Notes: generated from the sequence alone by a model not told the origin. Positions 9,355 through 18,032 are shown, numbered from the stretch's first letter. The stretch: DNA of 49,701 nucleotides from UBA4729 sp038236865 (GCA_038236865.1 JBBRZI010000006.1:1-49701), one strand, 5' to 3'. Translations and numbers: made by a program.

Positions 9355-10350
9355 TTAGTAAATTCCCTTAGATCTCATAATTCGCTCTAACTGTTGCGAC
9401 GAAATACTTCGGCGTCGCGTAATTCTTAAACGGTCAACCGTGTACAGGGGCGCTCTTAATACGCCGACTACGCGGCCCTTAATTGCAAGCAGCATTGTTT
9501 GCCGGCCCTTAGTCTTGTATAGGTGCCTGTAGAAGTGAGCTTCAAATTTCAAGGCTTGGGGCAGAAAAGTTATGAATGTGTGAATAGGCATGTTCTTGGT
9601 AATCAAGGCAGTTTGATTACGAAACGTCATATAGATATTATAAGAGTTCGATCGTTTCTTGGCACTTATCGAGCCCATGTGATAGGCCCTTGCGAGTGGA
9701 ACATAGTAATTTGCCCAACCGGTCACTACCGCTCTAAAGGATACATCGACGTCCTCAAGGTACATATAAAATTTCTCATCGAACAGTACGTTGTTGGGCT
9801 GCTCTTTTATGAACGCCGCACTGTATAGCGCAGCCGCCGCATTAACGCCAAACACCCGACGCGGATAGGCGAACTCACGCTTATATTGCTCACCATAGCC
9901 GTATTGTACTGACTGAAAGTTTACGCCCAAATATACGTGCTCTGCGTCGACAACATCGTGGTTATAGTAGTCCAGTGTAATCCCTTGCGCGCACGCAAAG
10001 TCTTTCTTCAAAGATAGGAATTTTATCAATTGATGTCCCCAATCTTCATCAAGCACAGCATCGCTATTGATCAGGGCTACGTAGCCAACATCTTTATCTT
10101 TTAGAGCCTCTTTTATGAGCATGTTATTGCCCTTTGCGAAACCATTATTCTTACCTGACACAATCAAATGAACGCCGGGGTAGTTTTCAGCAATATAGCG
10201 CGCACTTTCATCAGCCGACGCATTATCTATTACGTAAATATCTTTCGATGCATAGATCTGAGACTGTATCGACTGCAAACACTGGTCAATTATTTCTCGG
10301 TTGTTCCAGCAGACCACCAGAAATGCTATCTTTGCAGTCCCATCAATCAT
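9355..10350 (-). CDS. Glycosyltransferase family 2 (rhamnosyltransferase-like)
   Basis: A 331-residue GT-A enzyme. It opens with IAFLVVCWNNREIIDQCLQS, then VIDNASADES (nucleotide-sugar binding), KNNGFAKGNN and INSDAVLDEDW, where SDA replaces the classic DXD. Further on are GVNAAAALYSAAFI and FYMYLEDVDVSFRA, whose ED is the usual acceptor-side catalytic pair in this subgroup. It is the last gene of the leftward wzm-wzt operon and overlaps the preceding gene by eight bases. Transfer of a hexose or deoxyhexose to the exported glycan is likely; the sugar cannot be told from sequence. Confidence 0.85.
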   Translation of the reverse strand: MIDGTAKIAFLVVCWNNREIIDQCLQSIQSQIYASKDIYVIDNASADESARYIAENYPGVHLIVSGKNNGFAKGNNMLIKEALKDKDVGYVALINSDAVLDEDWGHQLIKFLSLKKDFACAQGITLDYYNHDVVDAEHVYLGVNFQSVQYGYGEQYKREFAYPRRVFGVNAAAALYSAAFIKEQPNNVLFDEKFYMYLEDVDVSFRAVVTGWANYYVPLARAYHMGSISAKKRSNSYNIYMTFRNQTALITKNMPIHTFITFLPQALKFEAHFYRHLYKTKGRQTMLLAIKGRVVGVLRAPLYTVDRLRITRRRSISSQQLERIMRSKGIY

Positions 10351-11890
10351 TCAAGGACACTCTTCCATCACTAAATACCTGTAGATTGTTGTTGAAAAAC
10401 GTGTCTTCGCCGTACATATCGTACTGGATGAAGTCAACATGGGTCCACACGACATAATACTGGTTATCCAGCTTCCGCGTCCCTTGAGCGGCCCTATACG
10501 CAATCACAGCACCGCTCAGCTCGTCAACGTCACGAACCCACAAGGAGCCGCCATTAATAGTCATGTCTTTGTAGCCGTTACCCTTGAGTAGCCGTATCTT
10601 CTCCCCCTTACGGCCGTGCACTATCCCCATATCAACAACGCGCTGCTTGCTAGATGTGACAATCCGGGGCGCAACAGCGGCAACATCGCTAAGTTCAAGA
10701 ACCCCGACCAACCGATCAAGCCAATCTGCTCGTTCTGGAAGTGCGGTGTCATTGACTTCGACAATCACAAGACTTGTATCAGCTTCGTCATATTTTGCAT
10801 GCTTTTGTGTCGTAAAAACAACACTCAAATTTGTTTTTGTGTGAGCTTTTATTTTTTGTGCAATTGCGTCGTTTCCCAGCGTATCCGAACAGGCCGCAAT
10901 GATTACCATTACTTTTTTCAATAATTTTGGCTGCAAAACCAGCCTATAAAACCCTGGGGTCGCATGAATGGACTCAACGACACCTGCTATATTCTTTCTG
11001 ACAATGTATTCGCTCAAGGCTTTTCTTCCTGCCTCAAATGCATATGATTTTTTGCTATAATCTGCCGCAGTTGATCCGACGGCTTCCCGCCAGTTATAAA
11101 GAATTTTTGGTATGTGCACCACCTTCAAAGGTTCCTTTTGAGCTGAATGAATACGCAAAAGAAGATCGTAGTCTTGTGAGCCATCAAAATCGGGCCTCAG
11201 CCCCCCCACTTTCTCAATGTGACTTCTTTTGACCGTCGAAAGATGATTAGTATAGTTTGTATATAAAAACAGATGGGGCGACCAGTCAGGTTTGAAGTAA
11301 GGGCTATGCCTCCACTTGCCGTTGTCGCTTAACTTGTCTTCGTCACTATAAATAATGTCTGTTTTTGGATCCTGCTTAATCTTAATTGCCATTTCATTAA
11401 AGGCATGCCGGCAAATGGTATCATCGTGGTCAGCAAAGACAACATATTTTCCGCTAGCCATCTTGAGTGCTTGGTTGGTATTCCCAGATATCCCTTCGTT
11501 GCGGTTAATCCTGAGATATTTTATGCGCTTATCTTGCTCGCTAGCTTCTTGAATTGTTTTCGACCTCGAAGGATCTGTAGATGCGTCGCCAACTATTAGC
11601 TCCCAGTTACCGTATGATTGGTTGATAATTGAATCCAGGAGAGGGTGGAGGTACTTTTCTGGAGTATTGAAAAATGGAACAACAACACTAAATAACGGCT
11701 CGTCTTCAACGCTCCACTCTAGAACTGGCAGGAAACATTCCGGTTCGACATGATCAATCCATTTCTGGTATTCACCGTTAACAAAAAACGGTTTAGCTAG
11801 CCCCGTTTTGATCGCAGTCTTTTGGGCAACACGGCCTAGTCTCGTATGCGGTGGCAGTATCTTTTTTACAACTTTTTTTATTGTGCTCAT
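10343..11890 (-). CDS. Glycosyltransferase family 2 with N- and C-terminal extensions
   Basis: A 515-residue protein. Residues about 60-330 form a GT2 domain: SVVVPFFNTPEKYLHPLLDS, GDASTDPS, NEGISGNTNQAL and VFADHDDTICRHA (DHDD as the metal-binding motif), then DIIYSDEDKL and FDGSQDYDLLLRI. The C-terminal ~180 residues (from about KVMVIIAACS) resemble a partial second GT domain of the large O-antigen transferase type but lack an obvious DXD. Its start codon overlaps the methyltransferase stop (TAATG), which indicates coupled translation. Confidence 0.82.
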   Translation of the reverse strand: MSTIKKVVKKILPPHTRLGRVAQKTAIKTGLAKPFFVNGEYQKWIDHVEPECFLPVLEWSVEDEPLFSVVVPFFNTPEKYLHPLLDSIINQSYGNWELIVGDASTDPSRSKTIQEASEQDKRIKYLRINRNEGISGNTNQALKMASGKYVVFADHDDTICRHAFNEMAIKIKQDPKTDIIYSDEDKLSDNGKWRHSPYFKPDWSPHLFLYTNYTNHLSTVKRSHIEKVGGLRPDFDGSQDYDLLLRIHSAQKEPLKVVHIPKILYNWREAVGSTAADYSKKSYAFEAGRKALSEYIVRKNIAGVVESIHATPGFYRLVLQPKLLKKVMVIIAACSDTLGNDAIAQKIKAHTKTNLSVVFTTQKHAKYDEADTSLVIVEVNDTALPERADWLDRLVGVLELSDVAAVAPRIVTSSKQRVVDMGIVHGRKGEKIRLLKGNGYKDMTINGGSLWVRDVDELSGAVIAYRAAQGTRKLDNQYYVVWTHVDFIQYDMYGEDTFFNNNLQVFSDGRVSLND

Positions 11891-12900
11891 TACTTGCGCC
11901 TCATTATGCTTTTAACGAGCCTTATGGGCTTTGTTATTTTCCAAGACAGAGAATTTTCGAAAAGGCCGATAATACTCTGCAGCTTGCTTATATCTTCGTT
12001 AAGCTTATGGTTTTCAGTAGATAAACTCTTAATTTGTTTTGCTTGAAATTTAGTTGTTTTAAATAATGATGCTACCTGTTGAATGACCAGATCCAAAGCC
12101 ACGTCATGAATATCGAACATGGGGTGGGAGTCCTCTTTTAGCTGCCTTATGCCTTCTTCAACTTGCTTAAGGTATGATTTATTTTTGGCAATTATATAAA
12201 TGCCGCGATAGCCTGTCTCGAGTCCCGTCTCAAGCGTGTCTGCATTAAGGTTATATAGACTATTAACATGTATAGCGTCTTGAAGGGCATTCCCGTCTAC
12301 TGTTCCTAGAAAATTTAGACTCTCAATCAACTTCCAATCAGCAATTCGATTACTGGCAATTCTCACATACGAAAGTCCGAGTTTTTTAAAAAGTATTTGA
12401 ACTTCCTTATCCGTAGGAATGCCGTACTCAATATGCTCTTTCAGCCAAGGGTGATCTTTCCCTGCGACACTTTTGTAAAATTTATTGAGTGTTATTTCAG
12501 CCTTGCTTGTTGTGTTCTTCTCATCATCAATAGGCATAGTAATGATTACTGCCCGTTTTGAAACTCTTACTGATTCCGTTATGAATTTTTGTCTTTGGTC
12601 ACGCGGGATATGTTCATACACATCAAAGCTTGTAACGAGATCGAAGGAGGAATCTTGGAATGCTAAGTTTGTGGCATCCCCTTTAACATAATTATCTTCA
12701 CGGCTATCATAGATATCCAGAACTGTCGTCTTATCGTGTTCGAAAAAATCCGAAGTCTTCCCGGCATATCCCCCTAAATCCAATATGGTTAGGGCTTCTT
12801 TTCCTGAGCGAACACTGTTATTCACGATTTTTGAAACAATATAGTGTCTTGTATATAGATCGAAAGGTAAGCCCGTAAGCTTAGGACTATTGAGTTTCAT
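11890..12900 (-). CDS. SAM-dependent methyltransferase with C-terminal coiled coil
   Basis: A 336-residue class I methyltransferase. Motif I is ILDLGGYAG (about residues 39-47); then come VLDIYDS and a type 11-like FDLVTSFDVYEHIPRDQR. After about residue 250 the chain becomes a predicted coiled coil (IKSLSTENHKLNEDISKLQS) ending in LSWKITKPIRLVKSIMRRK, a basic tail often seen in polysaccharide enzymes that dock on the membrane. Next to an ABC exporter with a glycan-binding Wzt domain, it may methylate the chain end as a length or export signal, as in WbdD-type systems; no kinase domain is present. That role is inferred. Confidence 0.75.
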   Translation of the reverse strand: MKLNSPKLTGLPFDLYTRHYIVSKIVNNSVRSGKEALTILDLGGYAGKTSDFFEHDKTTVLDIYDSREDNYVKGDATNLAFQDSSFDLVTSFDVYEHIPRDQRQKFITESVRVSKRAVIITMPIDDEKNTTSKAEITLNKFYKSVAGKDHPWLKEHIEYGIPTDKEVQILFKKLGLSYVRIASNRIADWKLIESLNFLGTVDGNALQDAIHVNSLYNLNADTLETGLETGYRGIYIIAKNKSYLKQVEEGIRQLKEDSHPMFDIHDVALDLVIQQVASLFKTTKFQAKQIKSLSTENHKLNEDISKLQSIIGLFENSLSWKITKPIRLVKSIMRRK

Positions 12901-14095
12901 AATTTGATTTCCATTCTCCTAAGAAGTCTATCTTCCCATATTTTATGGTACCTTTTTGGCCTTCAACTTCAAAACTTATAGCATTAATGACGTGATCACA
13001 CTCTTCATCTAGTGATTCGCTAAAAAGCGCCACCTCTACCCTATATATTCCCGGATTAAGTGGGTTCGTTTCAACAACATAATGCAACTCATCCCCGCTA
13101 TTAACCTTAAAGCCTGCACTATTGGGGCCACTTATGTATGTGTCCGTTTCATCATGCACTCCAAGCCCCACAACTACCGGGAATGGCTTAGTATTATTGT
13201 TCTTGAGCTTGACAACAAACTCTAGCTTCTGACCTTGAACTACTATTGGGGTACCCTGTGACTTACCATTGATTTTTACAGAGTGAATTTCTGCTGTTTT
13301 GGTACCCCACCTGCTTTGTATCTCAAATTTCTTTGATTGTGAGTCTTTGATCGTTACTCTGTTGAGCTGTGTATATATTTTTTGTGCCTCGAAGGTGTCA
13401 AAGACACCGATTGCTTTGCTTTTATCGAGAACCAGCACTCTGTCGCAGAATTTCTCTACGCTCGTCATATCGTGAGTGACAAGGACGACGGTCTGTGACT
13501 GACGCTTAAGATGCATAAAGTAATCACTGCATTTCTTTTGAAATGCCTCGTCGCCGACAGCTAATACTTCGTCCAGTATAAGAATGTCACTCTTTACGCG
13601 TATTGCGATCGAAAACGCTAAACGCACCTGCATACCGGAAGAGTAATTCTTCAGCTTCTGATCCATAAATTGTTCAAGCTCGGCAAAAGCTACGATTTCA
13701 GCATACAAGGCTTCCATTTCTTTACGAGAGAAACCGAGCAGTGCTCCATTCAAATAAACATTTTCGCGCCCTGTAAGCTCGGGGCTAAATCCTACGCCCA
13801 ATTCAATAAACGGCGTCAAGCTTCCCTTAACATCTACCCCTCCCTCATCCATGGCATAGATTCCGGCTATTATTTTGAGTAGTGTGCTCTTTCCGCTTCC
13901 GTTGCGACCAACTATACCGAAAAATTCGCCTTTTTTTATCTCAAAAGAGATATCACTTAAAACCTGTTGGGTTTCAAAGGTTTTTTTTCGTTTGTAAAAA
14001 TTAACGACTGCACTCTTGATAGACGTGTCCTTTTCATGAGGCAGTTTAAACGTCTTACTAACATGTTCCACCCTGATTGCAATGTCGTCATTCAT
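12887..14095 (-). CDS. wzt: ABC transporter ATPase for polysaccharide export, with Wzt C-terminal domain
   Basis: I choose the ATG at 14093-14095, one base after the permease stop, so the protein is about 402 residues; a longer frame reaches 14152 inside the permease gene. The nucleotide-binding domain has Walker A GRNGSGKS (about 63-70), signature YSSGMQVRLAF and Walker B ILILDEVLAVGDEAF. From about residue 245 the chain continues as a Wzt C-terminal beta-sandwich, which in O9a-type systems reads the modified non-reducing end of the glycan. It pairs with the permease just upstream and the methyltransferase just downstream. Confidence 0.9.
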   Translation of the reverse strand: MNDDIAIRVEHVSKTFKLPHEKDTSIKSAVVNFYKRKKTFETQQVLSDISFEIKKGEFFGIVGRNGSGKSTLLKIIAGIYAMDEGGVDVKGSLTPFIELGVGFSPELTGRENVYLNGALLGFSRKEMEALYAEIVAFAELEQFMDQKLKNYSSGMQVRLAFSIAIRVKSDILILDEVLAVGDEAFQKKCSDYFMHLKRQSQTVVLVTHDMTSVEKFCDRVLVLDKSKAIGVFDTFEAQKIYTQLNRVTIKDSQSKKFEIQSRWGTKTAEIHSVKINGKSQGTPIVVQGQKLEFVVKLKNNNTKPFPVVVGLGVHDETDTYISGPNSAGFKVNSGDELHYVVETNPLNPGIYRVEVALFSESLDEECDHVINAISFEVEGQKGTIKYGKIDFLGEWKSNYETQ

Positions 14096-14096
14096 G

Positions 14097-14897
14097 CTAA
14101 ATGTTCTCCGCGAAATATTTAGATTCTTTTCGGAAATAAACAATACCGCCAACTAACGTCAAGATCACTATTCCGAATGGTATGAGTGCATAGTATCCGC
14201 CTTGAAAGACGCTGTGAATAGTCTGGGTTTCATGCGTCACAATGCTGTATCGTGCATCTTGGATGGCTTGAGCCATAGGGTTGAGTAGTAGTAGTTTTTG
14301 AAAGGTGATGTTTGGTATTTTCGACAATGGATAAAGGATAGGCGTTAGGTAAAATCCAGCCTGCATGATGACTTCCCAAATATAACTAATATCACGAAAC
14401 TTTACAAAGGCGGCAGACAAGAATAGTGAAAGCCCAAGCGCAAACACATACACCTCCAGTAAGATGAAGGGTAGCAAGACAATGGTTCTGTACAAATCAA
14501 CGTGGTTCAGTGCCATAAAAATCGCCACAACTACTAAGTTGAGGCCGAGGTTTATCAGGGCGGAAAGGCTACTACTGAATACGATGATCCAGCGTGGTAT
14601 ACGAATTTTACGTATTAGATCGCCACGTCCGACGATAGAACCGAGACTCATAACGGTCATCTCATTAAAGAAGTTCCATATAACAATTCCCAGAAGCAAG
14701 TAGATAGGATAGTGTGGTACGCCACTGCCAAGTTTTAAAAACTTCACGAATACGATGTACAAGATGACGAAGAGCAGCAAGGGGCGAAGAAGCGACCAAG
14801 CATATCCGAGAGCAGAACCCTGGTAACGAAGTTTGAAGTCTGTCCGCACCAGCTCGCTGAGTAGCGCGCGGTTTTGCTTAGATATGTATTGTCGCAT
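14097..14897 (-). CDS. wzm: ABC-2 type polysaccharide exporter permease
   Basis: A 266-residue membrane protein of the ABC-2/TagG/Wzm family with six predicted helices. It starts RALLSELVRTDFKLRYQGSALGYAWSL, the usual amphipathic entry segment, and has YSIVTHETQTIH near the last loop. It moves an undecaprenyl-linked polysaccharide across the membrane using the ATPase encoded one base downstream. It is the first gene of a five-gene leftward operon. Its upstream region carries the conserved structured element at 14984-15142, 87 bases before the start. Confidence 0.9.
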   Translation of the reverse strand: MRQYISKQNRALLSELVRTDFKLRYQGSALGYAWSLLRPLLLFVILYIVFVKFLKLGSGVPHYPIYLLLGIVIWNFFNEMTVMSLGSIVGRGDLIRKIRIPRWIIVFSSSLSALINLGLNLVVVAIFMALNHVDLYRTIVLLPFILLEVYVFALGLSLFLSAAFVKFRDISYIWEVIMQAGFYLTPILYPLSKIPNITFQKLLLLNPMAQAIQDARYSIVTHETQTIHSVFQGGYYALIPFGIVILTLVGGIVYFRKESKYFAENI

Positions 14898-14937
14898 TAC
14901 TGATAGGTTATTATAGAGGAAGCAATGACTGAAGTCG

Positions 14938-15173
14938 ATGAATAAGCTAGCCGTAGTCGTTCCAAATTGGGATGGAATAGGCTGAGCCTATCAGCCGTCT
15001 CCTCCGTTAGCGAAAGCTTGGCTGGTGTGTGCTAGATACTAGTTCTTGCGAGGAAGCGTACCTGTAGGTAGGGTGACGAACAAAACTGGTGGCTGGTGCC
15101 GCCAGGCTAGCTTGGAGCGGGGAGGCGGCGGGTGATGGGCTCACGGTCTGGGCGCCTGCCTCGACTCTTTGCT
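14938..15173 (+). pseudogene. N-terminal remnant of a GT2 glycosyltransferase, interrupted
   Basis: From ATG 14938 the frame reads MNKLAVVVPNWDGIG and then hits TGA at 14983. At 15145 the same frame resumes as GLGACLDSL. The intact paralogue at 16852 starts MKVAVVVPNWNGLDS and continues LGACLDSLL. Removing 162 nt (14983-15144 or an equivalent shift) gives a gap-free alignment. Homology stops after 15173, where the next gene's upstream region begins. The last 25 bases of the remnant (15149-15173) are identical to 16898-16922. The gene therefore seems broken first by the structured element and then by loss of everything past about residue 25. Confidence 0.7.
14984..15142 (-). ncRNA. Candidate structured RNA element, copy 1
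   Basis: The outer stem pairs 14984-15006 with 15118-15142 at about 20 of 22 positions, counting G-U. A second helix pairs 15014-15025 with 15102-15113. The inner core (15041-15106) differs from the reverse complement of 49052-49118 at only about six positions, while the outer stem sequences of the two copies are unrelated. The strand is set by homology with copy 2, which has a plus-strand promoter; on this strand copy 1 would lie in the leader of wzm. In the opposite direction it interrupts the GT2 remnant. No protein is encoded and I recognise no Rfam family. Confidence 0.6.
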
Positions 15174-15239
15174 TCCCTGTAGTAAACGGTTCGCCTCTGC
15201 GCTAAAATAGTAACAAACACATTGAGGTAACTAGCGCAC

Positions 15240-16769
15240 ATGAGCCTACCAATTAATACTGCTGACCTGCTGGGCGGACGAACCGTTGAGTGGGAACGCC
15301 TGGAATTCAAAAAGGGCTGGAACCCACTCGACGTCATTCAAACCATTGGGGCATTTGCCAACGATATCAACAACTGGGGCGGTGGATATATTATTATTGG
15401 CATTGCCGAAGACAAGGGGCGCCCAGTGCTGCCAGCGGCGGGCATCCCCCATGGCAAGCTCGATGCCATTCAAAAAGAACTTATCAATTTATGCAGTCAG
15501 CTTCGGCCCAGCTATTTTCCATTAGCCGAACCGATTGAGCTCGATGGCCGCTGGGTTCTGATAATCTGGGTACCCGGTGGTGAAGCTCGGCCATACAAAG
15601 CACCGGACACACTCAGTAAGCAGCGCACCTACTCCTACTACGTCCGGCATCTAGCCACCACCAAGCGGGCCAGCGACGCTGAAGAGCGCGATCTATTGCA
15701 GATGTCGGCGCATATCCCATTTGACGATCGTGTCCGCCAGCAATCGAGTATCACTGACCTCAAACTGCCCCTCATCCAGTCCCATCTTGCAACCATTGGT
15801 AGCGCGCTACTGCCCCAAGCCGCCAGTATGCCTTTTGCCGACCTGTGCCGACGCATGAATATCGTAGCTGGCGGCGACGAGTTCTTGAGGCCCAAAAATA
15901 TTGGGCTGTTACTGTTCAATGACGACCCAACCAAGTTTTTCCCGTGCGCGCAGATCGACCTCGTCCAATTTAAAGACGACGTCGGTGACAACTTTACTGA
16001 AAAGTACTTTCGGGGTCCAATCCAGCAGCAGTTGCAGGATGCACTGCTGTACTTAAAGAATAGCGTGATCACTGAACGGGTCACTAAAGTAGCAGGTGCG
16101 GCCGAAGCGCTGCGCGTCTACAGCTACCCCTTTGAGGCCATCGAGGAAGCACTGGTCAATACGGTATACCACCGCAGCTATGAAGACGACAGCCCGATTG
16201 AATTACGCGTCTTCCCCGACCGAATCGAAATGATCAGCTACCCCGGGCCGTTACCCCCATTGACTCGGCAAAAACTTCGTGATGGTTTAATCGTGGCGCG
16301 CAAGTACCGCAACCGCCGGATTGGTGATTTTTTGAAGGAGCTGCACCTAACAGAAGGCCGTGGTACTGGCATTCCTAAAATCAAACGGGCTATGAATAAT
16401 AATGGCTCGCCGGCCCCTACCTTCGATACCGATGACGGCCTAACTTACTTCTTGACTGTGCTGCCGATTCACCCATCGTGGCCGGAACCAGTGCAAGTCG
16501 GAGTGCAAGTCGGAGTGCAAGTCGGAGTGCAAGTCGGAGTGCAAGTCGAGTTAACGGTTTTACGCTATTGTTTACGGGCCAAAAAACGGCGTGAAATCTT
16601 GTCTTACCTAGGTGTGTACAGCAATTATGACAATTATGTAAAATATATTAAGCGCCTTGTTGAGCAGGGATTACTCGCACCAGCAGTGCCCGATAAACCC
16701 AACAGTAGCAACCAACAGTACAAGACAACACCATTGGGTGAAAAGTACCTGCTGGAGCACACGGAATGA
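15240..16769 (+). CDS. COG2865-type regulator: AlbA_2 (Schlafen-like) domain, HATPase_c_4 and winged helix
   Basis: A 509-residue protein. Residues about 15-135 form the AlbA_2/Schlafen-related domain (VEWERLEFKKGWNP, then FANDINNWGGGYIIIGIAED). Residues about 290-410 match the RecG-like HATPase_c_4 domain (EALVNTVYHRSYED, then LREGRGTGIPKI-like HLTEGRGTGIPKIKRAM). A C-terminal winged helix follows, ending in GEKYLLEHTE. A perfect VQVG tetrapeptide repeat from a 12 bp tandem joins the last two parts. GAGGTAA lies about ten bases before the ATG. Such proteins are often accessory, linked to defence or mobile DNA; target and trigger are unknown. Confidence 0.8.
   Translation: MSLPINTADLLGGRTVEWERLEFKKGWNPLDVIQTIGAFANDINNWGGGYIIIGIAEDKGRPVLPAAGIPHGKLDAIQKELINLCSQLRPSYFPLAEPIELDGRWVLIIWVPGGEARPYKAPDTLSKQRTYSYYVRHLATTKRASDAEERDLLQMSAHIPFDDRVRQQSSITDLKLPLIQSHLATIGSALLPQAASMPFADLCRRMNIVAGGDEFLRPKNIGLLLFNDDPTKFFPCAQIDLVQFKDDVGDNFTEKYFRGPIQQQLQDALLYLKNSVITERVTKVAGAAEALRVYSYPFEAIEEALVNTVYHRSYEDDSPIELRVFPDRIEMISYPGPLPPLTRQKLRDGLIVARKYRNRRIGDFLKELHLTEGRGTGIPKIKRAMNNNGSPAPTFDTDDGLTYFLTVLPIHPSWPEPVQVGVQVGVQVGVQVGVQVELTVLRYCLRAKKRREILSYLGVYSNYDNYVKYIKRLVEQGLLAPAVPDKPNSSNQQYKTTPLGEKYLLEHTE
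16491..16549 (+). repeat. 12 bp in-frame tandem repeat coding for VQVG
   Basis: The unit GTGCAAGTCGGA is repeated about 4.8 times without mismatch until the last, partial unit. It encodes (VQVG)n between the ATPase-like domain and the winged helix of the COG2865-like protein. Perfect identity suggests recent slippage, so copy number may vary between strains; each change keeps the frame. Confidence 0.95.
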
Positions 16770-16851
16770 GTAAGCCTACGCTAATCGCACTGTTATCACC
16801 CCACTATCGCCCCTCTATAGCCCCTCTATCGCCAAACCCTGAGGCCAATCT

Positions 16852-17865
16852 ATGAAGGTAGCCGTAGTAGTGCCCAACTGGAACGGCCTGGACAGCTTGG
16901 GCGCCTGCCTCGACTCTTTGCTGGCCCAAACCCAGCCGGCTGAAGTGGTGGTGGTCGAGAACGGCTCTGTCGATGGCTCAGTGGAGTTTTTGGCTCGGGA
17001 GTACCCGACCGTAACCGTGCTGGCCCAGCCGGTTAACCTGGGCTTTGCCGGAGGCGTCAACGTTGGTATCCGCTACGCAATTACTCAGGGCTGCGACTAC
17101 GTGGCGTTGTTTAACAACGATGCCGTGGCCAAAGCCGATTGGCTGGAGCAGCTCATGGGCGCCATGAGCGACGCTACGGTCGGGATTACAACCTGCACCT
17201 TCATGAGCATCGATAAGCAGCACCTCGACAGCACCGGCGACCAGTACACCGCCTGGGGGCTGCCGTATCCGCGCGGGCGGGGTGAGCGCGACCTAACGAA
17301 GTTCAAGGACGAAACCGAGATCTTTGGGGCCAGCGGCGGCGCCAGCCTGTACCGAGTGGCCATGCTCAACCAAATTGGGTTGTTCGACGAAGACTTCTTT
17401 GCCTACTACGAAGATGTCGACATCAGCTGGCGCGCCCAGTTGATGGGCTGGAAAGTTCGCTACACGCCGAAGGCTATCGCTTATCACCAGATCGGTGCCA
17501 CCAGTGGCAAAATCCACGGCTTCACTACCTACCAAACCATGAAGAACCTGCCGTTGCTGCTTTACAAAAACGTCCCACGGCGGTTGCTGTGGCGGATCGG
17601 CTGGCGCTTTACGCTCGCACACAGCCTGTTCTTCTGGCGCGCCGTTAGTCGTGGCCAAGGCTGGCCCGCCCTCAAAGGCCTCGCCAAAGGCAAGCTCCTG
17701 CTCATCAAAAAGTCCTCCGAGCGCCAGCGCATCCAACGAACCCGCACCGCCAGCGACGACTACATCTGGAGCATCCTCACCCACGACCTTCCGCCCAACG
17801 CCCAGGCGCTGCGCTCCCTCCGGGCCCGCTGGTGGCGGATCGTTGGCAAGAGAAGTAGTAGATAG
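16852..17865 (+). CDS. Glycosyltransferase family 2
   Basis: A 337-residue GT-A enzyme: VAVVVPNWNGLDSLGACLDS, VVENGSVDGS, NLGFAGGVNVG, LFNNDAVAKADW (NDA in place of DXD), GASGGASLYRVAML and FFAYYEDVDISWRAQ. The C-terminus is basic (residues about 270-337) and may touch the membrane. Bases 16898-16922 of this gene are duplicated at 15149-15173. It is closely related in its start to the GT2 remnant upstream and more distantly to the GT2 at 9355. Its GC content seems higher than that of the 1-14 kb cluster. Substrate unknown. Confidence 0.86.
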   Translation: MKVAVVVPNWNGLDSLGACLDSLLAQTQPAEVVVVENGSVDGSVEFLAREYPTVTVLAQPVNLGFAGGVNVGIRYAITQGCDYVALFNNDAVAKADWLEQLMGAMSDATVGITTCTFMSIDKQHLDSTGDQYTAWGLPYPRGRGERDLTKFKDETEIFGASGGASLYRVAMLNQIGLFDEDFFAYYEDVDISWRAQLMGWKVRYTPKAIAYHQIGATSGKIHGFTTYQTMKNLPLLLYKNVPRRLLWRIGWRFTLAHSLFFWRAVSRGQGWPALKGLAKGKLLLIKKSSERQRIQRTRTASDDYIWSILTHDLPPNAQALRSLRARWWRIVGKRSSR

Positions 17866-17892
17866 TAGGATAGTGGGATAGTGGGATAGTGA
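17863..17892. repeat. Short low-complexity repeat (GGATAGTG-type)
   Basis: Just after the GT2 stop, GGATAGTG/GGGATAGTG is repeated three times. Related G/T-rich or C/T-rich low-complexity tracts recur at 20715-20780, 24081-24120, 24629-24667, 26935-27000, 28365-28389 and 28784-28815. Confidence 0.8.
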
Positions 17893-17922
17893 GCTCTGGT
17901 AGGCGCGTCTGTGCTGGGCGTT

Positions 17923-18032
17923 GTCATGCCGGGCTTGCTAGCACTGCGGTTAGCAGTGATATATGCAGAACCCAAGAAAACCTTCTTATGAAATTGTAGT
18001 TTTCCTGGTGTGAAGCTATACCCGGTATCTAG
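17923..18032. repeat. Palindromic repeat split by an ~80 bp conserved segment (E1)
   Basis: The two halves GTCATGCCGGGCTTG (17923-17937) and TACCCGGTATCTAG (18019-18032) are the halves of the compact palindrome found intact at 20813-20840. Between them lies a segment (17942-18018) that shares the CTGCG.T.AG....GATATATGC.....CCCAAG.AA.CC pattern with 18521-18598 and 20952-21027. Inside it GAAAAC (17976-17981) can pair with GTTTTC (17999-18004). Confidence 0.65.

Noticed and set aside
14984..15142. Group I or group II intron
   Set aside because: The element restores a frame when removed, but at about 160 nt it is too short for a group I core, and I cannot find group II domain V or the group I P/Q/R/S elements. 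It stays an unclassified element.
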